Below, in pieces: positions 24,658-34,633 of a stretch of DNA of 43,322 nt (within the stretch, counting starts at the first letter, position 1; each line of letters opens with the position of its first letter). The stretch is from Segatella paludivivens DSM 17968 = JCM 13650 (GTDB lineage Bacteria; Bacteroidota; Bacteroidia; Bacteroidales; Bacteroidaceae): NCBI RefSeq assembly GCF_000373185.1, contig NZ_KB890645.1, positions 91 through 43,412 on the forward strand, read 5' to 3'. The position numbers and the translations under genes are program-made. The notes below the pieces were generated by a model that saw only the letters and a list, made by a program, of their open reading frames with translations, made no database searches and had not been told where the DNA came from.

Positions 24658-25437
24658 TCAAGCAGTTTTATCCATATTCTTCAGTTGACCATAAGCATCA
24701 AAAGAATAAACACGAGCCACAGCCAATGTTATCAACAATGATACTGGTGCTGCTGCAAGCATTGCTGAGAGCATGAGTATCTGCATGAATACGGCATCAA
24801 TAACACCCATTCCTGCCAATATCATGCTCCACAAGATCATTGGGGTAACACCTAATAATATATAAGCCATCTTACCCAACATCGGAATCATATTCTTTTC
24901 TAAAGCACGCTTCACGAAATAGTTTACAGCCTGACCATGTGTAGCTCCATTGCCTAAAAGATAATAATATATTGCATTATGATTCTTTAATCCAACGTAG
25001 TAAGTTTCAAGTGACTTGGAATTACACTCTATCATTGAACCTGCTAAAAAGCCAGCGATAGGAATCATATATCGGGCATCGAACATATTCTTAAATGAGA
25101 AAACAGCGAATAAGATGGCTAGTCCCATAATGATAACCACAGACAAAGCTCCTACGAAAGAAGGGAAAAACAATTTGTTCATGCTTAGTCGCGCTTTGCT
25201 GACGGAAATGATGGCAGCAATAACAGCCATAAATATCATCCAGAGGATGTTGATGAGGACGCTATTCCACAAGGATATGTAATATAGAAACACACCGGTT
25301 AACACCATATATGCAAACATCTTCACTACTGACATAGCAAACTTGTTGAGCAGGTTTAACTTGTATGTAAATATAATATAAGCCGGAATGCAAAGTAATA
25401 ATATCACAATACATATTCCAAGGAAAGATATGTTCAT
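24658..25437 (-). CDS. FetB-like membrane permease (UPF0014)
   Basis: This 259-aa protein is very hydrophobic, with about seven membrane segments, and carries the family pattern DARYMIPIAGFLAGSMIE (about 117-137) and a later GATHGQAVNYFV. UPF0014/FetB permeases pair with an ATPase to export iron or other metals. It is preceded by the ATPase-like gene, 13 nt apart. Because that partner has lost its nucleotide-binding motifs, energy coupling here is unclear. It could use a different ATPase or work otherwise. Function is inferred from family. Confidence 0.75.
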   Translation of the reverse strand: MNISFLGICIVILLLCIPAYIIFTYKLNLLNKFAMSVVKMFAYMVLTGVFLYYISLWNSVLINILWMIFMAVIAAIISVSKARLSMNKLFFPSFVGALSVVIIMGLAILFAVFSFKNMFDARYMIPIAGFLAGSMIECNSKSLETYYVGLKNHNAIYYYLLGNGATHGQAVNYFVKRALEKNMIPMLGKMAYILLGVTPMILWSMILAGMGVIDAVFMQILMLSAMLAAAPVSLLITLAVARVYSFDAYGQLKNMDKTA

Positions 25438-25450
25438 AACTTTTATTTTT

Positions 25451-26065
25451 TTATACGTTTATATCTAATATCAGCGATTTGTCACACATTCTCTTTACGT
25501 CTTCATCATCACTTACGATAACTACAGAATGCTTTTCAGCGGCATAGTCCCTTAAATAAGGCACCAAGAGATTTGCAGGAATCTCGCTATATAGTTTGTC
25601 AATTATCAGATAAGGTCTATCACTCAATACTGCCACAATAATGAGAATTAGCTGTGCAATATGCTTCTGAAGCTTACTGTATTCTGCGTCGAGCAAGGTA
25701 GCATCAATGCCAAAACTATCTAATTCAGTTTTCAGCATCTTCTTAGTGATCTTATTCTTTTTCTCGAATGGAGATGAAAGCACATCTGTGATCTTATCCC
25801 AAGGCATATCCAAATCATGCGGAACATAAGAAAACATGTTGCGGAAGTAGGCAGCTGAAGAGGTATCGACAACATCACCGTCGACAGTGATAAAGCCTGA
25901 TTTCAATGGCTGCAATCCTAGCATGGAGCGAATGAGAGCCGTGATATAATCATCTTGCGTTCCATAGATGCAAAATAGCTCACCTTCATCAACCGAAAAA
26001 TTGATATCAGCCAATGTAGCAGGGTATTCCACGCCGTTTAATATTCCATTTTTTATTTCAAGCAT
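25451..26065 (-). CDS. FetA-like ABC ATPase homologue lacking ATPase motifs
   Basis: This 204-aa protein keeps the ABC ATPase order but not its residues. The P-loop is GTQDDYITA (35-43), without the GK(S/T). The signature LSGGQ is replaced by YSKLQKH (129-135). Walker B LIID (153-156) is followed by K, not E, and the switch His is replaced in IVSDDED (183-189). The gene is intact, so it is not a pseudogene. It probably makes an inactive partner for the FetB-like permease, or it binds a different ligand. Its start overlaps nothing; the -7 box is not evident. Confidence 0.75.
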   Translation of the reverse strand: MLEIKNGILNGVEYPATLADINFSVDEGELFCIYGTQDDYITALIRSMLGLQPLKSGFITVDGDVVDTSSAAYFRNMFSYVPHDLDMPWDKITDVLSSPFEKKNKITKKMLKTELDSFGIDATLLDAEYSKLQKHIAQLILIIVAVLSDRPYLIIDKLYSEIPANLLVPYLRDYAAEKHSVVIVSDDEDVKRMCDKSLILDINV

Positions 26066-26215
26066 TACCAGTCAGTTACGTTGTTTATACATTTAAAATA
26101 ATGCAGATGAGTGCAGATTTATCAAGCTTGTCAGAATGTTCTTCATTATGCAGCTTATCTTATGCAAAGATAATTATTTTTATTCTAATCTGTAAACAAT
26201 TAGAAATAAAATAGC

Positions 26216-26223
26216 TATATTTG
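26216..26223 (+). promoter_or_regulatory. Promoter -7 box for the aguAB operon
   Basis: TATATTTG lies about 40 nt before the aguA ATG. No TTTG at the ideal upstream distance is seen. Confidence 0.6.
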
Positions 26224-26262
26224 CACAATTAATCAAGGTAAAAACAAAGCTAACCATCATAT

Positions 26263-27333
26263 ATGGCAAACAATAAAAATTGCATTAACAATTTAAGACT
26301 TCCTGCAGAATGGGAACCACAATGCGGTATACAGCTTACATGGCCTCATGCCAATACAGACTGGAAACCATATCTTGAAGATATTACAAAAGTATTCGTA
26401 AATATGGCGAAGGTCATTACTAATGAAGAATTGCTTGCTGTGGTAACTCCGGAGACTGAAACTGTGAGAAAGCAACTTTCGCAAGAACTTACAACAGCAC
26501 AACTGGACAACGTAATATTTTATGATATAGACACCAATGATACATGGGCACGTGATCACGCTCCGCTAACAGTGGTTGCAGATGATAAAGAAACATGTAT
26601 CCTTGACTTTAAATTCAATGGTTGGGGAGATAAATTTGAATGGACTAAAGATAATAACATCACAAGTAAACTAAACAATAAAGGTGCCTTCAAGGCATGT
26701 TATGAATGTGATACAGATTTCGTGCTTGAAGGTGGAAGTATTGAAAGTGACGGCAAAGGCAGCATATTTACAACGACATTCTGTTTGATGGCTGAACACC
26801 GTAACCAACCTCTTACACGTGAAGAAATAGAAGAAAGATTACTGAAAAGTCTGCACGCAAAAAGAATCGTTTGGCTTGATTACGGACAGTTGATAGGTGA
26901 TGATACTGATGGACATATAGACACTATCGTGCGTCTGGCACCAAACGATACCATCGTTTATAATGGATGTGACGATGAGCGTGATGAACAATATAATGAT
27001 TTCAACTCACTTGAAGAACAACTGCGCCAGTTAAAGACATTAGACGGACAAGCATACAACTTGTTACGCCTGCCAATGCCAGACGCAATATATGACGACG
27101 GCGAACGATTGCCGGCTACTTATGCCAATTTCGTGATTACCAACAAGAGCGTAATATGCCCCACATATTCGCAACCGATAAAAGACAATATCGCTATGGA
27201 AGTATTGCAACGCGCATTTCCTAATCACAATATCGTAGGGATAGATGCTTCGGTCGTGATTAGACAGCATGGATCGCTACATTGTCTTACAATGCAATAT
27301 CCAGAAGGAACATTGAAAACAAAGAGTTTATAA
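26263..27333 (+). CDS. aguA: Agmatine deiminase
   Basis: This 356-aa protein hydrolyses agmatine to N-carbamoylputrescine. It starts with the family's PAEWEPQCGIQLTWPH region and carries NDTWARDHAPL (about 86-96), EGGSIESDGKGS (about 152-163) and GDDTDGHIDT. The catalytic Cys is at about 341 in HGSLHCLTMQ. It is 10 nt upstream of aguB in the same operon, so together they make putrescine from agmatine. Confidence 0.92.
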   Translation: MANNKNCINNLRLPAEWEPQCGIQLTWPHANTDWKPYLEDITKVFVNMAKVITNEELLAVVTPETETVRKQLSQELTTAQLDNVIFYDIDTNDTWARDHAPLTVVADDKETCILDFKFNGWGDKFEWTKDNNITSKLNNKGAFKACYECDTDFVLEGGSIESDGKGSIFTTTFCLMAEHRNQPLTREEIEERLLKSLHAKRIVWLDYGQLIGDDTDGHIDTIVRLAPNDTIVYNGCDDERDEQYNDFNSLEEQLRQLKTLDGQAYNLLRLPMPDAIYDDGERLPATYANFVITNKSVICPTYSQPIKDNIAMEVLQRAFPNHNIVGIDASVVIRQHGSLHCLTMQYPEGTLKTKSL

Positions 27334-27343
27334 TATACAGAAT

Positions 27344-28228
27344 ATGAGAGAACTTAAAATAGGCATTATACAACAGCACAATATAGCTGACACAAATGAT
27401 AACATGCGCAGACTTTCTGAAAATATAGAGAGTCTTGCTCATGAAGGAGCACAACTAATCGTGCTTCAGGAACTTCATAATTCACTATATTTCTGTCAAG
27501 TTGAGGATGTGAAGAACTTTGATTTAGCAGAACCTATACCTGGACCATCAACAGATTTCTATGGTAAAATGGCAAAAGATAACAATGTTGTCATAGTAAC
27601 CTCTCTTTTTGAGAAACGTGCTCCTGGATTGTATCACAATACAGCCGTGGTAATAGAGAAAGACGGAACGATAGCAGGTAAATACCGAAAGATGCATATT
27701 CCTGATGATCCTGCTTATTACGAAAAGTTTTATTTCACTCCAGGTGATCTAGGCTTTAAACCAATAGAAACAAGCGTTGGAAAATTGGGCGTATTGGTTT
27801 GTTGGGATCAATGGTATCCAGAAGCTGCACGACTGATGGCACTTAGCGGAGCCGAAATACTGATATATCCAACAGCGATAGGATATGAAAGCAGCGACAC
27901 CAAAGAAGAGCAGGAACGACAGCGAGAAGCATGGACAACGGTTATGCGTGGACATGCTGTAGCAAATGGACTGCCTGTAGTTGCTGTAAACCGTGTGGGA
28001 TATGAGCCTGATCCAAGCAAACAGACAAACGGTATCGAATTCTGGGGAAGCAGTTTTGTAGCAGGTCCACAGGGTGAGATGTTATACCGTGCAAGCAATA
28101 ACGAAGAAGGCACCAAACTTCTTTCCATAGATATGGAACATAGTGAGCAGGTGCGCCGTTGGTGGCCATTCTTGCGTGATAGGAGAATTGATAAGTATAA
28201 TGAAATAACAAAGAGGTTTATTGATTAA
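27344..28228 (+). CDS. aguB: N-carbamoylputrescine amidase (nitrilase family)
   Basis: This 294-aa protein has the nitrilase triad: Glu in VLQELHN (about 44), Lys in YRKMHIPDD (about 113) and Cys in LGVLVCWDQWYPE (about 148). It converts N-carbamoylputrescine to putrescine, CO2 and ammonia. It follows aguA by 10 nt. Its stop lies inside a 16-bp terminator hairpin (28207-28242) shared with the convergent transporter gene. Confidence 0.92.
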   Translation: MRELKIGIIQQHNIADTNDNMRRLSENIESLAHEGAQLIVLQELHNSLYFCQVEDVKNFDLAEPIPGPSTDFYGKMAKDNNVVIVTSLFEKRAPGLYHNTAVVIEKDGTIAGKYRKMHIPDDPAYYEKFYFTPGDLGFKPIETSVGKLGVLVCWDQWYPEAARLMALSGAEILIYPTAIGYESSDTKEEQERQREAWTTVMRGHAVANGLPVVAVNRVGYEPDPSKQTNGIEFWGSSFVAGPQGEMLYRASNNEEGTKLLSIDMEHSEQVRRWWPFLRDRRIDKYNEITKRFID

Positions 28229-28242
28229 TAAACCTCTTTGTT
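28207..28242. terminator. Bidirectional terminator overlapping the aguB stop
   Basis: AACAAAGAGGTTTATT and its exact reverse complement form a 16-bp stem with loop GATT. It serves aguB (plus) and the AmpG-like gene (minus). Confidence 0.85.
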
Positions 28243-28271
28243 ATATATGTAAGTATAGAAAGATAGATATT

Positions 28272-29546
28272 CTATTCTTCTCTACGTCCAAATTCAGGAT
28301 CAACCTTTAGGAATGATGCCACGACGAATGGCAACAAGCAGCACAACATCACGATAACAAAGAACATTCTGTAGCCAACAAACTGTGCTAACGCTCCAGC
28401 AAAAAGTCCAGGAATCAACATAGAAAGAGCCATGAATCCTGTACAAAGTGCATAATGAGATGTCTTATGCTCTCCCTGACTGAAATATATCATAAACAAC
28501 ATATAAGCGCTGAATCCGAATCCATAACCAAAGTTCTCAAAGAATACACATGTATTTATTGCTATCAAACTGTCGGGCATCACATAAGCAAGATATACAT
28601 AAGCTACATTAGGAATAGTGATAGCAAATGTCATCGGCCATAACCATTTCTTAAGTCCGTCTTTGCTAACAAGCATCCCACCAATGATGCCACCAGCAAG
28701 AAGTCCTATCACTCCTACAGTTCCATTAACCAAACCAAATTCTTGTGGTGATAACCCTAGACCACCCTTGCTAGACTGTGCCTGCAAGAACAACTGCGAA
28801 ATAGGGGTGAGAAGAGCCTCGGGAAGACGGAAAAGTAACATGAATGCGATAGCGGTAAGTATCTGTTTCTTTTTGAAGAAAGTAGCGAATGTCATAAGGA
28901 ATTCATGAAAAACAACTTTGGCATCCTGCTTTTCTTCATGGTCTATATCTTCCTTTGGATGTGGCAATATAAAGTTATGATATAGATAGAAAGCAATGAA
29001 CAAGCCTGTGAGTCCATAGAATATCAGACTCCAAGAAAACTTAATCTGATAGCGGAACATCACCTGTAATACTCCTGCCAACATGATAAGTACGCCCTTA
29101 CCAACTATCATGGATAATCGATAGAATGTGCTTCGTATGCCTACAAAGAATGCCTGTTCGTGCTGGTCAAGCCCCATCATATAGAAACCGTCTGCAGCAA
29201 CATCATGCGTAGCGCTTGAAAATGCTAACATCCAGAAGAAGCAGATACTGCCCTGCAACCACCAGTCTGCCTGAATAGTAAATGCCACACCAGCAAAGGC
29301 TGCTCCTAGAAACAACTGCATTGTAGTTATCCACCAACGTTTAGTCTTGCATAAATCAAGGAATGGACTCCAGAATGGTTTTATAACCCATGGTAGGTAA
29401 AGCCACGACGTATAGAATGTAATCTCTGCGTCGCTAAGTCCAAGTTGCATATATATCTCGATTGCCAATACCGTTACAGCGATATATGGCAAGCCTTCAG
29501 CAAAATAAAGTGTCGGCACCCAAGCCCAAGGATTTCTTTCTTTCAT
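28272..29546 (-). CDS. AmpG-like MFS transporter (muropeptide permease family)
   Basis: This 424-aa protein has about 12 membrane segments. It starts MKERNPWAWVPTLYFAEGLP, includes SATHDVAADGFYMM (about 110-123) and resembles AmpG/MFS permeases that import anhydro-muropeptides during peptidoglycan recycling. It lies 3 nt after the SpoIID fusion gene in the same operon. The neighbour is also a cell-wall protein, which supports the call. The exact substrate is inferred. Confidence 0.8.
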   Translation of the reverse strand: MKERNPWAWVPTLYFAEGLPYIAVTVLAIEIYMQLGLSDAEITFYTSWLYLPWVIKPFWSPFLDLCKTKRWWITTMQLFLGAAFAGVAFTIQADWWLQGSICFFWMLAFSSATHDVAADGFYMMGLDQHEQAFFVGIRSTFYRLSMIVGKGVLIMLAGVLQVMFRYQIKFSWSLIFYGLTGLFIAFYLYHNFILPHPKEDIDHEEKQDAKVVFHEFLMTFATFFKKKQILTAIAFMLLFRLPEALLTPISQLFLQAQSSKGGLGLSPQEFGLVNGTVGVIGLLAGGIIGGMLVSKDGLKKWLWPMTFAITIPNVAYVYLAYVMPDSLIAINTCVFFENFGYGFGFSAYMLFMIYFSQGEHKTSHYALCTGFMALSMLIPGLFAGALAQFVGYRMFFVIVMLCCLLPFVVASFLKVDPEFGRREE

Positions 29547-29549
29547 TTT

Positions 29550-32500
29550 CTATTTATATAGTTTTTCAATCTCTGCACCTTTATAATAATGCAACAGAAT
29601 GTCATTATAATCATAACCTTTTTCGCCCATTACAGCTGCACCAATCTGACATAAGCCTACACCATGTCCCCAGCCAGCACCAATAAGTTCTATGCGCTGT
29701 GGAACTCCGTTTTTGTCAGTGTCATATTTATCTACAACAAAAGCAGAACTGTATAAATGACTTTCGCTTAATGTACGACGTATCTCAAGTTCCTTTCCTA
29801 TAGTGAAAGTTCTGTTTTCACCAACAATTTTCAACTTAGATATACGTCCGCTCTTGCCACGTTCCATAGGAATGAGATCAAGGATCTTGCCTAATCCTAG
29901 TTTCATCTTGTCCTCGATAAGTGCAGATATTTCTTGCTGCGTGAAGCTAACCTTCCAACGATAGAAGTCTGCCGTCTCCAAATCATAGTCTTGAAGCACC
30001 TGTGACAATATTTCTTTGTCGGTAGTGTTGCAGAAACTTTCAGGATTAGAACGTATCCATTTCACAGCATTTGCCTCTACGGTCAAATCATCAGGAGAAG
30101 TTTCAGAACTATCGTCTCTAACGGCTAACAGATAAGGTTTCTTTATATTTTCCCAGCAATACTGGAACTCTTCAGTTTCTCCACCACAGCATTTAGAAAA
30201 GCGGGCATCGCAAATCTCTCCATCGCTGGCAAGAATCTGTCCCTTAGTCTGGCGTATCGCCTCGGCAACGTGCTTACTCGTTTCCTTCGTTATACCTTGA
30301 TAACGCTGGCAATGGTCATCAGCACATACATCGAATATAGTATGGTCTTCACGGTCATACCAACGGATAAGTTCATCATCTTTCTTAATGAAAGAGAAGA
30401 AGTTGTTTCCGCCTTCGTTAAGTTCCGTACGCTTTCTCATCTGTGCCAATAGCCAACTACGAGAAATAACAGCATGAGCCTTTAGTAATTCAAGACTTGA
30501 AGTAGCACTCATCTCACTTGAAATAACGCTCTCCAAATATCGTTCTACAGGCAATTCATTGATAGCGCATATCTTATCAGCCTCTACAACGAGTTTCAGC
30601 GAACCTAGGAATGTCTGCGTTTCCTTACGCTCCCAATGGAAGTTTACACCTATCGTGACATCAAAAAGTGAGAAAGACGCTTCCTGACTTTGTGGACTGA
30701 AAACCAGTTGACTGTATTGATTGCCATTCCATAGGATTCCCCCTTCAGAGAATTCCACTTCCTGATCGCCCTCTACAGCTTCACCCTTAGCCAGATAAGG
30801 TTTGTTAAGTTTGAACTTTATTTTTTCTCCGCTAACTATTCCTACTGTAACGTCAGGTTGTTTTGGATAATAATCAACATGCTTGCTTTCTGTTATCCTA
30901 ACGTTGAGATTATCTTTGATAACCTTCATAGTCTGTTCGCTTGCTCCGCATTCCTTCAATATATCAGAAGCCTTTTGAGCATCAATCTTAACAAAATCTT
31001 CTTCTCGTGGAGTAATGAGTAAGCCAGCCATATCAAGAGCACCCGGACTGACTAGCATTTGTCCATAGCCTTCAATAGAATAGCATTCAGGACGATGTTT
31101 CTCTCTTGGTATAACTACGGTTATATGATCGTCGCCACTTATCCAACTGACGATATTCATCATCGGTTCCGTGTCTCCGTCATGCAATGGCATTGCATTA
31201 TAGACACGTCTGAACAAATTGCTGTCATTTTCACAGTTGCGGCTCTTGATAACAATTGCCGGTACAACAAAATCTGTCAGAACATATATGCCTTCATCAT
31301 CATTGAGTGGAACTACTTGTTCCATATTTCGGCTCAATCTCTGCCATTCAGTCTGCAACGGTATGATGCCGCTTGTTCCTGCCTGAAAATGCAGATGGTC
31401 AGGTGCACTTGCACCACATTTAGGACCATTGTAGAACACAATGATGTCATCAAATCTAGATAATATCTTATAAATTTCACTATAGTTCTTCTTGATGCTC
31501 TGCAGTTGATGTCTCTTTGCAGGTATAGTGAAATGAGTAGGCAAAATAGGGAATGGATTTACTAGCAATGCAAACTTATCGTCAATGCTCTTAGCCATCT
31601 GCTCTTTAGGGCGGTTGGAATCACAAAGAAAACATGGTCGCTTTTCCAAGGTCTTTGAATCAATCTTAGCTCCAGTACTTACAATTCTTCCAGGATTGAA
31701 CTGAACCTTCATATCACCAATCTGCTTGAGCTGTACATTATGCAGATCGCGATAACGAGTACTTACTTCATTCCATACTTCCAACTGACGACTGAAGAAA
31801 CGCTGCAAACTGCTGTCGACAATGATATCCGTCTTTCCTGCTAGCATTTGCTGGCGCGCCTTGATTTCCATCGTGCGCAAACGGTCTTTATACAAATTGT
31901 TTGCATTAATCTTTTCAATACTCAGTGCTGCATCACTGTTTCCTCCCCACCGGCGACATAGATATAGCTCATCATATATTCTTCCTATACGATATCTACG
32001 ACTGAAAGCTAAGCCCAGTGCATAGTCCTCACCATAACTGGTGTTAGGGAACTGAATCTGTCTTACTAAAGGAGTGAAAAATGCTCTAGGCGCACCTAGT
32101 CCGTTTATTCTCAATGCATTGTTGCATCCGTTATCTTCTGTCCACTCACGGTGGTCAATCATTCCAGGAGGAAGTGTATTCAAATCAAAGTCACACATGC
32201 GGTAAGCACCAATAATCATGGCAGCTTTCTGCTTATGGAACGCTTCAATAATCAACTGCAATGTGCGAGTAGAAGAATATAAATCGTCGCTATCCAACTG
32301 CACAGCAAACTTTCCGCATCTGTCATCATTAATAGCCATGTTCCAACAACCACCAATACCTAAGTCATTTCTTTCAGGTTCGATGACAATAAGTTTGTCA
32401 TTTTTCAACCTGTCAAGAATCTCTCCAGTACGGTCAGTGCTATGGTTGTTTACAACAATTACGTTATACTTGAAACTTGTTTTCTGTTCTAAAGCGCTAT

Positions 32501-33311
32501 TTACAGCATCAGCAATAGTTTTTTCGCGGTTGAATACAGGAATAACAACAGAAGCCTCGTATTCAAAATCCTGTTCCTTGAAATCTGGTTTTCTGTAATA
32601 ATTAGTATCAATCAATGAGCCTATTGCCGTAAGATGTGCTGTTATAGCCTTTTCCATTTCAATCTGTACTTCACGATTGCGTGGATTGACGTAATCAAAT
32701 TGTTTCTCTCCACTTTTTCGGGTATCAAGTTCCAATTCTGTATATAGAAATTCATTGATATGGAACAGTTCTCCTTTACGACTCAGAAATAGTCTGAAAT
32801 CATAAAGTCCGGCATACTTGTAGTAAGCCTTCTCATTTCCAGAAATACTGTTTGCGTATTCATGTAATAAGTCTGCTTTGACGAGTAGTATAGAACCGAA
32901 ATCAAAATCATCTCTCACGCTACCAATCTGATAATCAATAACAGGATGTTTCTCGGTCTTACCATCAACAACCGAATAATAATCGCTATAAACCATAGCT
33001 GCATCTGTATCAGCTGCTACATGCAACATTCGGTCTAATGCAAACGGTCCGAAAGATACAGGAGTGGTTTTTAGATATAGCATAACATAATCAGTATCCG
33101 TATTCTCCTCAATATCCAAAATAGTCTTTGTTGAAACTATATTGTCGATTGCGATAAGAGCGCAATCTTCTGGAGTATTGTTTAATCTGAAACTACTGTC
33201 AACCAATAAGTTAATATGTTGTACGGTCTTGCTTTGCCTAAGCATAGATAGCGTTTTATCTATGTTTTTTATGTCTTCACAAGGCAGGAAGCAATCTATT
33301 TTTCCTCTCAT
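29550..33311 (-). CDS. Fusion: GT2 glycosyltransferase / DUF4922 HIT-like / SpoIID domain protein
   Basis: This 1253-aa protein joins at least three domains. An unassigned N-terminal about 240 residues is followed by a GT-A (GT2) domain (about 250-460, [29 protein letters not shown]). A DUF4922 nucleotidyl-transferase-like domain follows (about 555-760, CFLCDSNRP and [13 protein letters not shown]-like His motif), then a SpoIID/LytB-type domain (about 880-1250, [26 protein letters not shown] and a final [13 protein letters not shown]). SpoIID cleaves glycan strands; GT2 adds sugars. Single-chain combination suggests coupled cell-wall synthesis and remodelling. It is upstream of the AmpG-like gene. 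Each domain is confident; the combined role is inference. Confidence 0.85.
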   Translation of the reverse strand: MRGKIDCFLPCEDIKNIDKTLSMLRQSKTVQHINLLVDSSFRLNNTPEDCALIAIDNIVSTKTILDIEENTDTDYVMLYLKTTPVSFGPFALDRMLHVAADTDAAMVYSDYYSVVDGKTEKHPVIDYQIGSVRDDFDFGSILLVKADLLHEYANSISGNEKAYYKYAGLYDFRLFLSRKGELFHINEFLYTELELDTRKSGEKQFDYVNPRNREVQIEMEKAITAHLTAIGSLIDTNYYRKPDFKEQDFEYEASVVIPVFNREKTIADAVNSALEQKTSFKYNVIVVNNHSTDRTGEILDRLKNDKLIVIEPERNDLGIGGCWNMAINDDRCGKFAVQLDSDDLYSSTRTLQLIIEAFHKQKAAMIIGAYRMCDFDLNTLPPGMIDHREWTEDNGCNNALRINGLGAPRAFFTPLVRQIQFPNTSYGEDYALGLAFSRRYRIGRIYDELYLCRRWGGNSDAALSIEKINANNLYKDRLRTMEIKARQQMLAGKTDIIVDSSLQRFFSRQLEVWNEVSTRYRDLHNVQLKQIGDMKVQFNPGRIVSTGAKIDSKTLEKRPCFLCDSNRPKEQMAKSIDDKFALLVNPFPILPTHFTIPAKRHQLQSIKKNYSEIYKILSRFDDIIVFYNGPKCGASAPDHLHFQAGTSGIIPLQTEWQRLSRNMEQVVPLNDDEGIYVLTDFVVPAIVIKSRNCENDSNLFRRVYNAMPLHDGDTEPMMNIVSWISGDDHITVVIPREKHRPECYSIEGYGQMLVSPGALDMAGLLITPREEDFVKIDAQKASDILKECGASEQTMKVIKDNLNVRITESKHVDYYPKQPDVTVGIVSGEKIKFKLNKPYLAKGEAVEGDQEVEFSEGGILWNGNQYSQLVFSPQSQEASFSLFDVTIGVNFHWERKETQTFLGSLKLVVEADKICAINELPVERYLESVISSEMSATSSLELLKAHAVISRSWLLAQMRKRTELNEGGNNFFSFIKKDDELIRWYDREDHTIFDVCADDHCQRYQGITKETSKHVAEAIRQTKGQILASDGEICDARFSKCCGGETEEFQYCWENIKKPYLLAVRDDSSETSPDDLTVEANAVKWIRSNPESFCNTTDKEILSQVLQDYDLETADFYRWKVSFTQQEISALIEDKMKLGLGKILDLIPMERGKSGRISKLKIVGENRTFTIGKELEIRRTLSESHLYSSAFVVDKYDTDKNGVPQRIELIGAGWGHGVGLCQIGAAVMGEKGYDYNDILLHYYKGAEIEKLYK

Positions 33312-33332
33312 AAATGATATTAATTTTGACTA

Positions 33333-33340
33333 CAAAGATA
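33333..33340 (-). promoter_or_regulatory. Promoter -7 box for the SpoIID fusion
   Basis: TATCTTTG on the minus strand, 22 nt before the ATG. It is divergent from the rlmN promoter. Confidence 0.6.
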
Positions 33341-33448
33341 ACAATTATATTACATTTATGGTCTGTTTCAATAAGTTTTTTTTAAAAAACGTCTATCTTT
33401 GGATAGATAGGTCGCCATCTGAATAATAAATAAAAAACTTTGTTTTAT

Positions 33449-33479
33449 TTTGCTTTTCCACTCGTTTACACTATCTTTG
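33449..33479 (+). promoter_or_regulatory. Consensus promoter placed at the rlmN start
   Basis: TTTG (33449-33452), exactly 19 nt, then TATCTTTG (33472-33479). The rlmN ATG begins only 4 nt after the box, so the mRNA is predicted to be leaderless or nearly so. Confidence 0.8.
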
Positions 33480-33483
33480 CACT

Positions 33484-34530
33484 ATGAATTCTTTAAAGAG
33501 ATCACTTCTTGGCTTGACCTTAACAGAACTTAAGGCTGTCGCGAAAGAAATAGGCATGCCTGCTTTTACGGGTGGACAAATGGCCAAATGGATATATGAG
33601 CATCATGTAAAGTCTATTGACGAGATGACGAATATATCTAAGGGTAACCGTATTAAACTCGAAGAAAAATATACTATTGGATGTGCTGAACCTACTGATG
33701 CACAGCACTCTAAAGACGGAACTATAAAATATCTTTTTCCTACAGATAACGGAAAATTTGTTGAGTCAGTGTACATTCCTGATCATGACAGAGCTACACT
33801 ATGCGTTTCGTCACAGGTAGGCTGCAAAATGAACTGTATGTTCTGTCAAACAGGTAAGCAGGGATTTGAAGGCAATCTTGACGCAAAAGATATACTTAAT
33901 CAGATTTATTCACTGCCAGAGTCTGACAAACTCACGAATATTGTATTCATGGGACAAGGAGAGCCTATGGATAATCTTGACAACGTGCTGCGTGCTACCG
34001 AAATACTTACTGCTGATTATGGTTGGGGTTGGAGCCCAAAGAGAATAACAGTTAGCAGTGTTGGTGTGAAAAACAAGTTGCAGCGATTTATTGAGGAAAG
34101 TGAATGTCATTTGGCTATAAGTCTGCATACAGCTATTCCAGAACAGCGTGCTGAGTTGATGCCTGCACAAAAGGGTATGGGTATTGAGGAAATAGTAGAA
34201 CTTTTGAAGAACTACGATTTCAGCCATCAGCGTCGTTTATCTTTTGAGTATATCGTTTTTGGAGGCGTTAACGATTCAACAACTCACGCACGTGAAATTG
34301 TTAAGTTGCTGAAAGGACTTGACTGCCGTATAAACTTGATAAGATTCCATAAGATCCCAAACATTTCGTTGCATAGCGCAGAAGAGAAGAAAATGGAAGA
34401 ATTCCGTGATTATCTTACTAACCATGGATTGTTTACAACAATACGTGCCAGTCGTGGTCAGGATATATTTGCGGCTTGTGGTCTGTTGTCTACATCGAAA
34501 AAGAACGGAAATACAAAAGATGAATTATAG
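33484..34530 (+). CDS. rlmN: Dual-specificity 23S rRNA A2503 / tRNA methyltransferase (radical SAM)
   Basis: This 348-aa protein is a member of the RlmN/Cfr family. The radical SAM cysteines are C114, C118 and C121 in CKMNCMFC. A conserved C-terminal Cys follows in FAACGLLST (about 336). It methylates C2 of A2503 in 23S rRNA and A37 in some tRNAs. The ATG is 4 nt after a perfect promoter; starting downstream would remove conserved residues, so a leaderless mRNA is likely. Confidence 0.93.
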   Translation: MNSLKRSLLGLTLTELKAVAKEIGMPAFTGGQMAKWIYEHHVKSIDEMTNISKGNRIKLEEKYTIGCAEPTDAQHSKDGTIKYLFPTDNGKFVESVYIPDHDRATLCVSSQVGCKMNCMFCQTGKQGFEGNLDAKDILNQIYSLPESDKLTNIVFMGQGEPMDNLDNVLRATEILTADYGWGWSPKRITVSSVGVKNKLQRFIEESECHLAISLHTAIPEQRAELMPAQKGMGIEEIVELLKNYDFSHQRRLSFEYIVFGGVNDSTTHAREIVKLLKGLDCRINLIRFHKIPNISLHSAEEKKMEEFRDYLTNHGLFTTIRASRGQDIFAACGLLSTSKKNGNTKDEL

Positions 34531-34633
34531 AAATATCTATGCGAATATTCCTTATTGGGTCCTTAAATCAAAGACAAGACAAATCTACTCAATCAGTCTA
34601 AGGCTGTAATTGGGTTCTTTAAATATAAAAACA

